64,000 nt of DNA, taken from assembly GCF_000325705.1 (NCBI RefSeq), contig NC_019904.1, positions 1,620,001 through 1,684,000 on the forward strand, read 5' to 3'. Both the position numbers and the translations under genes were made by a program. Source of the stretch: Echinicola vietnamensis DSM 17526. GTDB taxonomy: Bacteria; Bacteroidota; Bacteroidia; Cytophagales; Cyclobacteriaceae. The notes below the pieces were generated by a model, which made no database searches, had not been told where the DNA came from, and saw nothing but the letters and a program-made list of their open reading frames with translations. Numbering within the stretch: the first letter of the stretch is position 1; each line of letters opens with the position of its first letter. This document shows positions 41,593 through 50,048 of the stretch, one piece after another.

Positions 41593-42873
41593 ATGTCTTC
41601 ATACCGCTACAGCTTGGCCTTTGCCCAAGAGAGGGACCGTGAGGATCCCCTGAGGAAATTCCAAAGTCGCTTTCACTTTCCTAAAGTAAATGGGGAAGCG
41701 GCCATTTATTTTTGTGGCAATTCCCTCGGACTTCAACCAAAAGCGGTCAGAGAACACCTTGATCGAGACCTGGAAAGTTGGGCCAGCAAGGCGGTGGACG
41801 GACATTTTGAAGGGGATGCGCCATGGTTTTCCGTGCATGAAAGGTCCAAAGCAGCGCTGGCGGAGATTGTTGGTGCGAAAAAGCATGAGGTGGTCGCCAT
41901 GGGAAGTTTGACCACCAACCTCCATGCCCTGTTGGTCTCTTTTTACCAACCCAACGGAAAACGAAACAAGATTCTGACAGAAGCGGGTGCGTTCCCTTCG
42001 GACATGTATGCGCTGGAATCCCAGGTTAAATACCATGGACTGGACCCCGATGAAGCGATAGTGGAAGTTGGGCCACGACCGGGAGAGCATACGATCAGAA
42101 CCGAAGATATCCTTCAAGCGATCTCCAAACATCAAGATGAGTTGGCCTGTGTGATGATGGCAGGCTTGCAGTATTATACGGGCCAGGTTTTTGACATGAA
42201 GGCCATCGCCAGTGCTGCCCATGCGGTAGGGGCTACGGTAGGCTTTGATCTAGCGCATGCAGCAGGTAATGCTCCTTTACATTTGCATGACTGGGGAGTG
42301 GATTTTGCGGCGTGGTGCAGCTATAAGTATTTGAATTCTGGTCCAGGAAACGTGGCGGGGATTTTTGTACATGAGCGGCACGGCAATAATCCGGCCCTCA
42401 ATCGATTTGCTGGCTGGTGGGGACATGATGAGAAAGTTCGCTTTAAGATGGAAAAGGGCTTTGTGCCCATGTATGGTGCAGATGGTTGGCAAAACTCCAA
42501 TGGAAACGTCCTTGGCATGGCAGCCCACCAAGCTTCCTTGGATATCTTCCAAGAAGCAGGGATGGTGCATTTAAGGAAAAAGAGTGTGCAACTGACAGGC
42601 TTTTTAGCTTTTTTGATCCGTGAGATAAGTGGTGAAAGTGGTGTGTTGGAAGTGATTACCCCAAATGCCGAAGCGGAAAGGGGGTGTCAATTGTCATTGC
42701 TGATCCACAAAGGCGGAAAAGCGGTCTTTGATGAGTTTTATCAGAACGGGATTGTGGGGGATTGGCGAAATCCCAATGTAATCAGGATAGCACCGACCCC
42801 TCTTTACAATAGCTTTGAGGATGTGTTTAGATTTGCCAAAATACTGGAACAATCCCTTTCAAAATTCGCTTAA
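41593..42873 (+). CDS. kynU: Kynureninase
   Basis: A 426-residue PLP enzyme cleaving kynurenine or 3-hydroxykynurenine to (hydroxy)anthranilate and alanine. The PLP lysine is in AAWCSYKYLNSGPGNVAGI. ICFCGNSLGLQPK-like start (AIYFCGNSLGLQPKAVREH), AMGSLTTNLHALLVSFY and VGFDLAHAAGNAPLHLHDW are family signatures. It sits between the dioxygenase and the monooxygenase genes with gaps of 38 and 42 bp. Confidence 0.97.
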   Translation: MSSYRYSLAFAQERDREDPLRKFQSRFHFPKVNGEAAIYFCGNSLGLQPKAVREHLDRDLESWASKAVDGHFEGDAPWFSVHERSKAALAEIVGAKKHEVVAMGSLTTNLHALLVSFYQPNGKRNKILTEAGAFPSDMYALESQVKYHGLDPDEAIVEVGPRPGEHTIRTEDILQAISKHQDELACVMMAGLQYYTGQVFDMKAIASAAHAVGATVGFDLAHAAGNAPLHLHDWGVDFAAWCSYKYLNSGPGNVAGIFVHERHGNNPALNRFAGWWGHDEKVRFKMEKGFVPMYGADGWQNSNGNVLGMAAHQASLDIFQEAGMVHLRKKSVQLTGFLAFLIREISGESGVLEVITPNAEAERGCQLSLLIHKGGKAVFDEFYQNGIVGDWRNPNVIRIAPTPLYNSFEDVFRFAKILEQSLSKFA

Positions 42874-42915
42874 ATAAAGAGAACCTATTACAAACCTATT
42901 AATCTTATAAAACCG

Positions 42916-44271
42916 ATGAAGAAAAATGATGTCAGCATTATTGGTGCAGGACTGATTGGTTCATTGCTGGGGATTTACCTCCAGAAAAGAGGGCTGGATG
43001 TTTCGATTTATGAAAAGAGGCCTGATCTGAGGGATAAGAAGTATGCTCCAGCAGGCCGTTCGATCAATATGGCACTTAGTGACAGAGGGTGGAAGGCCTT
43101 GGATAAAATTGGCCTGCGTGAAATGGTAGCACCATATGTCATTCCCATGTATGGGAGAAGGGTGCATGATGAACACGGAGAAACCTCCTTTTTGCCCTAT
43201 GGAAAAGAAAACCAGGCGATTTATTCCATCTCAAGGGGAAAGTTTAACCATATGCTTGTGGATGAAGCAGAGAGGTATGGTGCTAAAATGAATTTTAACC
43301 ATAGCTGTGAAGAGATCAGCATTGCAGATACGGCCATAAAAGTGGTTTTGCCGGACGGCACCCAGGAGTACCGTGAAACAGATGTGATTATTGGTGCTGA
43401 CGGGGCGTATTCTTCCCTGCGGGACGCCATGCAGCGACAGACCAGGCTTAACTATAAACAGGAGTATATTTCCCATGGCTATAAGGAATTGACTATTCCT
43501 CCTACTGCGGAGGGGGAGTTTGCCATGGATCCCAATGCCTTGCACATTTGGCCGAGGGGGCAATTTATGCTAATTGCGCTGCCTAATCCTGATAAGTCTT
43601 TCACCTGTACGCTTTTCTTGCCGTTTGAGGGCGGAAAGGTTTGCTTTGACAAGATCAATGATGAAGAAGACTTGGAGAGTGTGTTTAAAACTTATTTTGC
43701 AGATGCTTTTGCCTTGATGCCTGACTTGAACAAGGAATATTTTGGCAATCCCACTTCATCCCTCATTAACGTAGAATGCTTCCCGTGGCTGGCCAATAAG
43801 TCAATGCTGATCGGTGATGCCTGTCATGCCATGGTGCCTTTCTTTGGTCAGGGCATGAACTGTGGGTTTGAGGATTGTTTTATCTTGGATGGCCTCATCG
43901 AAAAATATGGGACTACGTCTTGGGAATTGGTTTTTGAGAAATTCCAAAAAGTGAGAAAACCAGATACCGATGCCATCAGTGAAATGGCACGGAACAATTT
44001 TACCGAGATGCGGGACAGCGTCGCCAATCCACGTTTCCTTGTACGTAAGAAAATCGAAGCAAAGCTGCATGAACTGTATCCGACGGAGTGGATCCCGCTT
44101 TACACTATGGTGACATTTTCAGATATGAAATATGCGGATGCCTATGCCCAGGGCAAACTTCAGGATGAAGTGATGGATAAGGTGATGGAGGATCCCATGA
44201 TCATGCAAAACTGGCAACAAGTTGATTATGGGGCGATTATTTCACAGATTGAGACGGCCCGAATGGTGTAG
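42916..44271 (+). CDS. kmo: Kynurenine 3-monooxygenase
   Basis: A 451-residue FAD-dependent aromatic hydroxylase using NADPH and oxygen to make 3-hydroxykynurenine. The FAD GxGxxG motif is IIGAGLIGSLLGIYLQKRGL; the GD motif is MLIGDACHAMVPFFGQGMN. APAGRSINMALSDRGWKAL is the kmo-type signature. C-terminal helices may associate with the membrane. It completes a three-step kynurenine module; tryptophan dioxygenase and the quinolinate phosphoribosyltransferase are not in the window. Confidence 0.97.
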   Translation: MKKNDVSIIGAGLIGSLLGIYLQKRGLDVSIYEKRPDLRDKKYAPAGRSINMALSDRGWKALDKIGLREMVAPYVIPMYGRRVHDEHGETSFLPYGKENQAIYSISRGKFNHMLVDEAERYGAKMNFNHSCEEISIADTAIKVVLPDGTQEYRETDVIIGADGAYSSLRDAMQRQTRLNYKQEYISHGYKELTIPPTAEGEFAMDPNALHIWPRGQFMLIALPNPDKSFTCTLFLPFEGGKVCFDKINDEEDLESVFKTYFADAFALMPDLNKEYFGNPTSSLINVECFPWLANKSMLIGDACHAMVPFFGQGMNCGFEDCFILDGLIEKYGTTSWELVFEKFQKVRKPDTDAISEMARNNFTEMRDSVANPRFLVRKKIEAKLHELYPTEWIPLYTMVTFSDMKYADAYAQGKLQDEVMDKVMEDPMIMQNWQQVDYGAIISQIETARMV

Positions 44272-44327
44272 GATCTGTCGATATGCTACCAAAATAAAGC
44301 TATGAGAGCTGTTTATTTGATTTCCTA

Positions 44328-44401
44328 AAGAGGCTGTCTCATAATCTAAAATTCCCCATCACGAGCGGATCGTATGGCGAGGACTTATGAGGCAGCCTCT
44401 T
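44328..44401. repeat. 17-bp inverted repeat after kmo
   Basis: Arms 44328-44344 (AAGAGGCTGTCTCATAA) and 44385-44401 pair over 17 bp with one G-U position, enclosing 40 nt. The shared core AGAGGCTG also occurs in the terminator at 48991-49029. It could act as a bidirectional terminator for kmo and the convergent DoxX gene, or be a small palindromic element. Confidence 0.65.
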
Positions 44402-44491
44402 GTGATTTTAGCCAAAGAAGTCCAGCAACCAATGGGTGTTATGCTCTAGCGCTCTACTTTTTCAGCTGAAATCGATTTTTATCCGTGGGGC

Positions 44492-44911
44492 TTACCGATA
44501 CCGGTTTTTCTTCAGGATTTGTGCATCCATGGAAATACTTCCTGGACCAGAGAAGAACAGGGATACAAAGGTGGCCAAATAAAGCAGCCCAACTTCCTTG
44601 TTGCCGATGGGATCTCCTGAATGGATGATGAATACGGCCACGATCATGGTGATGGTCAGCGGGATCAATGCAAACCGGGTCATAAAACCAAGTGCCAATA
44701 AAATGGAGCAGAAAAACTCAGCGAAAATCGTTAGTTGTAAAGATACTGCAGGGCCTACGCCAATAGGGTCAGGGAATTTGGTTAATTGTTCACTGAAATT
44801 GGCGATTTTTGTCCATCCATGAGTCATCATCAAAGCGGCGGCGCCCACCCTTAGGAGTAACAATGCCAGGCTGCGTGAGATGGGACTATTGGAAAAGAGT
44901 ATCTTTTTCAT
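44492..44911 (-). CDS. DoxX-family membrane protein
   Basis: A 139-residue four-helix membrane protein of the DoxX/DoxD group: SLALLLLRVGAAALMMTHGW at the N-terminus, then FAEFFCSILLALGFMTRFAL and LLYLATFVSLFFSGPGSISM. DoxX proteins are linked to quinone or thiosulfate redox chemistry and oxidative stress, but most members are uncharacterised. Monocistronic; the upstream gene lies 80 bp away on the same strand. Confidence 0.87.
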   Translation of the reverse strand: MKKILFSNSPISRSLALLLLRVGAAALMMTHGWTKIANFSEQLTKFPDPIGVGPAVSLQLTIFAEFFCSILLALGFMTRFALIPLTITMIVAVFIIHSGDPIGNKEVGLLYLATFVSLFFSGPGSISMDAQILKKNRYR

Positions 44912-44991
44912 TTTGCTAAGCGAGATTTAGAAGTGATGTATAAAATAAAACGTAGAAATGATTAATCTATTGGAGTAGTGGTTTTGAAGTT

Positions 44992-45894
44992 TTATTCCCA
45001 AAGATGGTCGGGATAATCTCCTGCTTCATGGAGCCGCTTCAGCGCAGCTACCACTACGGGCTTATCTTCTGGGTAGGTCACGCCAAACCACGTCTTTCCG
45101 CCTTCCAAAATGGCGATATTGGCTTTTTTCTCTTCAATAAGCGTGTTGGCCACCGAGGGAATGTAAAATTCAGATTTGATATTGTCTTTGTTTTCTGGTA
45201 AGAAAGCTTTCCAAATTCTATCAGCTTCTTCGAAGAATGAAGGATGGAAACCCCAGCAATTCATACTCACGGGAGTATCTGGGGCGATAACAAGCGGATC
45301 ATTTTCCTCCCTACTAACGATTTCATCCCCTTCACGTGCGATGGCGGTACGTTCAGTCATACCAATAAGTTGGAAATGTTCATTGGTCTCACAAACTCCC
45401 CTACTGACGGTTCCGTTTTCTGAAAGCACGTTTTTAAGGGCATATCCTACCATACAGTGAAGGTTTTCCTTGACATCATCTTTAAGGAAGGTGCCTAAAG
45501 CCTCAAATGCCTCTTTACCATAGAAGTCATCTGCATTGATCACGGCAAATGGCTCATTGATCACCTCTTTGGCACAGAGTACGGCATGTCCGGTGCCGTA
45601 TGGTTTTTTTCTATCTGGAGCGCGATATTCCTCAGGCACTAAACTGTTCAGTGTTTGGACGACAAAGTCCACCTCAATTTTTCCTTCCAGTTTAGGCAAA
45701 AAAATCTCTTTGACGGTTTCAAGGATTTCTTGGCGTACGATAAAGACCACTTTACCAAATCCTGCTCGAATGGCGTCGAAAATGGAATATTCAATAATGG
45801 TCTCACCATGGGGGCCAAACCCTTCAATTTGTTTATTTCCTCCATATCGACTGCCGATGCCTGCAGCTAGGATTAAAAGTGTAGGTTTATTCAT
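44992..45894 (-). CDS. Sugar-phosphate nucleotidyltransferase-like protein
   Basis: A 300-residue nucleotidyltransferase of the glucose-1-phosphate thymidylyl/uridylyl type. The nucleotide-binding motif is LLILAAGIGSRYGGNKQIEG; AVINADDFYGKEAFEAL holds the metal-binding Asp pair. The GPHGETIIEYSIFDAIRAGF variant is common in Bacteroidota proteins of unknown sugar specificity. The ATG at 45894 is preferred to the longer frame to 45939. Its 5' region is shared with the divergent PII gene. Confidence 0.87.
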   Translation of the reverse strand: MNKPTLLILAAGIGSRYGGNKQIEGFGPHGETIIEYSIFDAIRAGFGKVVFIVRQEILETVKEIFLPKLEGKIEVDFVVQTLNSLVPEEYRAPDRKKPYGTGHAVLCAKEVINEPFAVINADDFYGKEAFEALGTFLKDDVKENLHCMVGYALKNVLSENGTVSRGVCETNEHFQLIGMTERTAIAREGDEIVSREENDPLVIAPDTPVSMNCWGFHPSFFEEADRIWKAFLPENKDNIKSEFYIPSVANTLIEEKKANIAILEGGKTWFGVTYPEDKPVVVAALKRLHEAGDYPDHLWE

Positions 45895-46197
45895 GAAGTT
45901 AAATGTTGAATTCGATATATCTGGTTTGTTTTGGCACATAAAATTAAGATAATCTTTATTAACCGCCCATAAACCGTGCTAAAATTTAAAAAACTCCAAA
46001 ATCGATGTCGATTTCACCTGTTTATGTTATAAAAATTGGTTGTTGATCATTTGAAGGTGTGTTATTGTCCCTTTTTGGTTAAAATGTCAAAAATAATTGC
46101 TTTTATGGTGTCTGAAGTAATCAAAATTATTAAGTTTGTATCCGATTATTGAAAAATCGGTTATAAAAATAACCAATCAGTTTGTCAATTAACTAAA
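45895..46197. other. Divergent intergenic region upstream of the PII-Amt operon
   Basis: No gene. It holds a TAnnTTTG-type element (46131-46138) for the rightward operon and short repeats of GGTTATAAAAA type near 46020-46170. Nothing resembling a sigma-54 site was seen. Confidence 0.5.
46131..46138 (+). promoter_or_regulatory. Candidate -7 element of the PII-Amt operon
   Basis: TAAGTTTG matches the Bacteroidota -7 consensus TAnnTTTG, 59 bp before the PII start. No good TTTG -33 partner was seen. Confidence 0.4.
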
Positions 46198-46536
46198 ATG
46201 AAAAAAGTAGAAGCAATTATTAGAACATCTCGATTTGAGGTGATTCATCAGTGTATTGCCGCGCTTGGGGTCAAATTCCTTACATTTTATGAAGTAAAAG
46301 GAATGGGGCTAGAGCACGCAAAGATTGAAAAATACAGAGGGGTAGCTTATGAACCCGCATTTATCCCCAGAACAAAGTTAGAAATAGTGGTTACCGAAGA
46401 ACTGGTAGAACCCGTGATCAACTGCATTCTAAAAGAGGGCCGAACAGGGCAAATAGGAGACGGGAAAATTTTCGTCACCGATGTGCTGGAAGCCTACAGA
46501 GTGCGAAATGATGACAAAGGAGCTGATGCCTTGTAG
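46198..46536 (+). CDS. PII nitrogen-regulatory protein (GlnK-type)
   Basis: A 112-residue trimeric signal protein that senses ATP/ADP and 2-oxoglutarate. It starts KKVEAIIRTSRFEVIHQ; the T-loop tyrosine that may be uridylylated is Tyr51 in KYRGVAYEPAFIP; GRTGQIGDGKIFV is the PII C-terminal signature. Gene order with amt (63-bp gap) indicates a GlnK that docks on and blocks the ammonium channel when nitrogen is ample. The length matches the family. Confidence 0.96.
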   Translation: MKKVEAIIRTSRFEVIHQCIAALGVKFLTFYEVKGMGLEHAKIEKYRGVAYEPAFIPRTKLEIVVTEELVEPVINCILKEGRTGQIGDGKIFVTDVLEAYRVRNDDKGADAL

Positions 46537-46599
46537 TGTATTGGTCTTCCGATTCTACCCTAACAAACGACATAAAGTAACCAAAAATTACCCATTCAG

Positions 46600-47832
46600 A
46601 TGAATCAAGAATTATTTACCGTCAACAATGTGTGGATGATGGTAGCCACTATCCTGGTATTTATCATGCACTTGGGCTTTGCTTCCTTGGAAGCAGGTCT
46701 TACCAGGGCAAAAAACACCGTCAATATTCTATTTAAAAATACGATTATCCCAGCCATGGGGCTTTTGACTTATGCTTTTGTAGGTTTTAACCTCATGTAT
46801 CCAGGAGAGGCTTTTACAGGAGGTTTCTTTGGATTGAGCGGGCTTGGCCTGAGTTTACCGGAAGGTTGGGACACCTTTAATTATAATGAAGGATATACGT
46901 TCTTCACAGATTTTATCTTTCAGGCCATGTTTGCAGCCACTGCGGCCACGATCGTTTCCGGGGCTGTGGCAGAACGAATCAAGTTGGGGCCTTTCATCAT
47001 CTTTTCTACCCTTTATGTGGCCATTTGCTACCCCATCGTAGGTATGTGGAAGTGGGGAGGAGGCTTTTTGGATAGCCTGAGCACTCCATTTTATGATTTT
47101 GCCGGTTCGACCATCGTCCATTCTGTTGGCGGATGGGGTGCACTGGTAGGGGCTTACCTGTTGGGGCCAAGGATCGGAAAATATACGGATAAAGGAATGA
47201 AGGCTATTCCTGGTCATAACATCCCTATGGCCGTTATCGGCGTGTTCTTGCTATGGTTTGGATGGTTTGGCTTTAACGGTGGGTCTGTGCTTACCGCTGA
47301 TCCAGGCACAGTTTCCAAAGTGTTTGTAACGACTTCCATCGCCGGTGCTGCCGGAGCTTTTGGTGCCTTGCTCTTCTCTTACATTAAATTCAAATCTTAC
47401 GATATTACCATGGTCCTGAATGGAATCTTGGCAGGTCTTGTTGGCATCACCGCAGGAGCAGACCTCATGGGAGTAGGCGAATCTGCCATTATCGGTTTTG
47501 TCGGAGGATCACTAGTGGTCTTTGCGGTGGTCTTCTTTGATAAGGTGAAGATTGATGATCCTGTAGGTGCCATCTCGGTCCACTTGGTAGGAGGAATCTG
47601 GGGAACATTAGCGGTAGGTTTATTCGGCGACCTGGCTGGTTTTTCCCAAGTCATGTCACAATTGATCGGTATCGGAGCAGTTGGCGTATTCTGTGTGATT
47701 TTTAGCTTTGTGGTATTCTATGCCATGAAGAAAACGGTCGGTATCCGGGTGCATGAGCAGGAAGAAGTGGAAGGACTGGATATCAACGAACATAGCATGC
47801 GTGCCTATCCTGACTTTGCCACCAAGGAATAA
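46600..47832 (+). CDS. amt: Ammonium transporter Amt
   Basis: A 410-residue channel with eleven predicted transmembrane helices conducting ammonium or ammonia. Conserved features are the SLEAGLTRAKNTVNILFKN start, the pore histidines in TIVHSVGGWGALVG and AISVHLVGGIWGTLAVG, and the aromatic gate region. The cytoplasmic C-terminal tail (RVHEQEEVEGLDINEHSMRA) is the GlnK-interacting part. It is followed by a strong terminator at 47941-47971. Confidence 0.97.
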   Translation: MNQELFTVNNVWMMVATILVFIMHLGFASLEAGLTRAKNTVNILFKNTIIPAMGLLTYAFVGFNLMYPGEAFTGGFFGLSGLGLSLPEGWDTFNYNEGYTFFTDFIFQAMFAATAATIVSGAVAERIKLGPFIIFSTLYVAICYPIVGMWKWGGGFLDSLSTPFYDFAGSTIVHSVGGWGALVGAYLLGPRIGKYTDKGMKAIPGHNIPMAVIGVFLLWFGWFGFNGGSVLTADPGTVSKVFVTTSIAGAAGAFGALLFSYIKFKSYDITMVLNGILAGLVGITAGADLMGVGESAIIGFVGGSLVVFAVVFFDKVKIDDPVGAISVHLVGGIWGTLAVGLFGDLAGFSQVMSQLIGIGAVGVFCVIFSFVVFYAMKKTVGIRVHEQEEVEGLDINEHSMRAYPDFATKE

Positions 47833-47940
47833 GTTGAGGCCCTTTATGCCAAATGAGTTGAAGCTAAACGGCTTCGCTAAGCATTTGGGATGATGGCCGT
47901 CAAATGTCAGCATAAATTTTATTGCTACCCTAACAAACCA

Positions 47941-47971
47941 AAGCCCCACCGAGTAATTCGGTGGGGCTTTT
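47941..47971 (+). terminator. Terminator of the PII-Amt operon
   Basis: A 12-bp perfect stem (AAGCCCCACCGA / TCGGTGGGGCTT) with a 5-nt loop and a TTT tail, 108 bp after the amt stop. Confidence 0.85.
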
Positions 47972-48208
47972 CTATGTAAAAGGCTGGGGATTAGCTAAGA
48001 ATTGAATCAATCGTAAGAGTTGGGAACTGGTGGCTTCCTTAATGGTAAAACCACATAACGAAAAATGCCACATCTTCCCAAAGACACCAAGTGGATGCTG
48101 TGCCTAGGCTTAAAGGAAATTATAATTGCGTTTTGCCATAGGGTCAGCGGCCTTTCATGGTTTCCGTAATCAAAGATATTGCCTCCAGGAATATGGCTTG
48201 ATCAAAAA

Positions 48209-48240
48209 AATGTCCATCTCTGATAGAAGAGATGGACATT
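48209..48240. terminator. 13-bp perfect hairpin
   Basis: Arms AATGTCCATCTCT (48209-48221) and AGAGATGGACATT (48228-48240). It follows the CTTGATC motif and an A7 run, as does the hairpin at 37128-37171. Confidence 0.55.
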
Positions 48241-48474
48241 AACGAATAGATAGACTAAAGATAAAAATCGCTAGCGATAGAAAAATGTGAACTGAGAGTA
48301 TAAATCTATGGCGAGCGTACCTTAAAATCAAACTTTCACATGCGCAGATATGCGCATTGATACGCAAATCATTCAATTGTGAATGAATAGGATTTGGACT
48401 TGTTTTGTATTACTTAAAATTGGTTTTTATAGCCAATAAGTGGTTTTAAAATTTATAGTGTGCCTTCAGCATTC

Positions 48475-48620
48475 TATCAGCGCTTATCCGTGGCGGCATA
48501 GCCACCAAAGATGTCAAGGAATAGGGATCAAGCAGAAAAGATGGGGAGTATCCTATTTCGATGGATAAATATGTTCTTCGCCACCTTTGGTTGCTGTTTG
48601 GCCACGGATGAACGCTGATA
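48475..48620. repeat. Inverted pair of a common intergenic repeat
   Basis: TATCAGCGCTTATCCGTGGC at 48475-48494 and the complement of TATCAGCGTTCATCCGTGGC at 48601-48620 match at 18 of 20 positions, enclosing 106 bp. Translations of this repeat are often mis-annotated as small proteins. Confidence 0.65.
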
Positions 48621-48990
48621 AACACGGATAGGATGCTTAAGAAATGGCAAATTAGTGTTATGGTGTATGATTTAACCTCGAAAGCTAGCCCCAAAGGGGC
48701 GGCACATTCATAGCCATGGGTGAAGCCTATGGTAAATTACCCCGTTCAACGTTTTCCGTTTTAACCGCATTGACCGCCCCATTCCCCACAACTTCCCGCT
48801 AAAACCCATTCGAGCGGATGGAGGAAAGGCATTGATTTAGCGGTGTGAAATTTTCTTTCATAAGAACATGTCGAAAATCATCCCCCCCCCCAGAAACATT
48901 GCTTGATCCAGGAACAGTGATAGACATCGAAATAGGCTAGCTCCAACTTTCCAGCTTGGTCTTGAGTTTGAATTCCATGTAGGGACAAAA

Positions 48991-49029
48991 AAAAAGAGGC
49001 TGCTCCAAGATTTGGATTAGCCTCTTTTT
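48991..49029. terminator. Bidirectional terminator
   Basis: An 11-bp stem AAAAAGAGGCT / AGCCTCTTTTT with a 17-nt loop, flanked by A and T runs; it can serve the minus-strand DUF4382 gene at 49060. Confidence 0.8.
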
Positions 49030-49059
49030 GGGTATAAAATAATAGTTGGTTGTCGTTTT

Positions 49060-49896
49060 TTAATTTCCTGCTTCGATATCTACTTCTAGATCAGCGGCCA
49101 TTTCAAGCTCCACAGGGTCCAATACTGTAATTTCACCATCCACAGCAGGAACATTTAAAAGCGTATCCGCTTCATATTCCTCAGAGGGGTCAAAAATCAC
49201 CGTATAATTACCTTCCACAAGTCCTCTTAACGCGAAGGATCCTGTTTCGTCTGCAAAAGTACTTACGGTATCTTCATTAATGACACCATAAACTACCGGG
49301 TGGGCTTCAATTGGCAATACTTGACCTTCAATGGAGGCTGACTCCTCCGCAATAACCCTAAGCACTGGTTTCAAGATATATTGACCGGAATTGCCAGCTT
49401 GAACAATGGATTTCGCAGCATCAAAATCAATGACCAAGTCGTATTGGATGCCCGCCATTAATTCTTGATCAAGCTGTAATTTTAAGCCACTTTGCTGGGC
49501 GCTGGGAGTGGTTAATGGAATTTCTTCTCCATCCATTACCAAGAAATTGTCCTCACCCAAAATCAGTCTCAGTTTAGAAATAGAGCCTGCAGAAATTTCT
49601 TCTGATCCGATGAAGGCTTCGTTTCCATTGACCAAAGATAGCAAGTTGATGTGGGCGTCTTCCTCATCATATGGAATATAAACCCAACCGTCACCCTCTT
49701 CCGGTTCATCACCAGGAAGAAGTTCTACTCCCAATACCTCAATCCATACTTCGTCGTAATCTGCTGGCGCATCTACGAGCGATACGTTTACTGTAGCTGC
49801 TCCTTCCATGGACTCTTCGTCATCCGAATTACAGGATGCCATTACGGCCAAGCCTGCGAGCCCCAGAAGACAGGTTTTAATGTGAAAATTTCGCAT
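49060..49896 (-). CDS. DUF4382 lipoprotein with carboxypeptidase-regulatory-like domain
   Basis: A 278-residue lipoprotein: signal to MASC (Cys22), an acidic linker (DDEESMEG), then a DUF4382 domain (ATVNVSLVDAPADYDEVWIE, ending LVIDFDAAKSIVQAGN). A C-terminal beta-sandwich of the carboxypeptidase-regulatory type follows (SIEGQVLPIEAHPVVYGVIN, SFALRGLVEGNYTVIFDP). DUF4382 proteins are exported and may be surface exposed, with no known enzyme activity. It has its own terminator and long upstream AT-rich DNA. Confidence 0.87.
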   Translation of the reverse strand: MRNFHIKTCLLGLAGLAVMASCNSDDEESMEGAATVNVSLVDAPADYDEVWIEVLGVELLPGDEPEEGDGWVYIPYDEEDAHINLLSLVNGNEAFIGSEEISAGSISKLRLILGEDNFLVMDGEEIPLTTPSAQQSGLKLQLDQELMAGIQYDLVIDFDAAKSIVQAGNSGQYILKPVLRVIAEESASIEGQVLPIEAHPVVYGVINEDTVSTFADETGSFALRGLVEGNYTVIFDPSEEYEADTLLNVPAVDGEITVLDPVELEMAADLEVDIEAGN

Positions 49897-50048
49897 AGCA
49901 AATGATTAGTTGGTTTGTGGTTTTTCCATGAAACAATTAACATGCCATTATCGTGGTGTTCGTGGCCGTTTTTATCCATTTCACGTATGGATATTATTTT
50001 TTCATTGATTATTTCTATTGATCAGGATGCAATGAAGTCAAGAGGCGT

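Larger units (their letters stand above)
47833..49059. other. 1.2-kb repeat-rich non-coding region
   Basis: No credible gene. Contents in order: the amt terminator; a 20-bp motif copy (48184-48203) followed by a 13-bp perfect hairpin (48209-48240); an inverted pair at 48475-48494 and 48601-48620 (18 of 20 bp) of the TCCGTGGC/CCACGGAT family common in Bacteroidota intergenic DNA; a CCCCAAAGGGGCGG segment near 48693; a C10 homopolymer (48882-48891); the 22-bp motif (48888-48909); and a terminator (48991-49029). Confidence 0.6.

Noticed and set aside
48446..48694. A small protein on the minus strand (82 codons)
   Set aside because: Its sequence is a translation of the TCCGTGGC/CCACGGAT intergenic repeat, with an inverted second copy in the same span; no domain or credible start.
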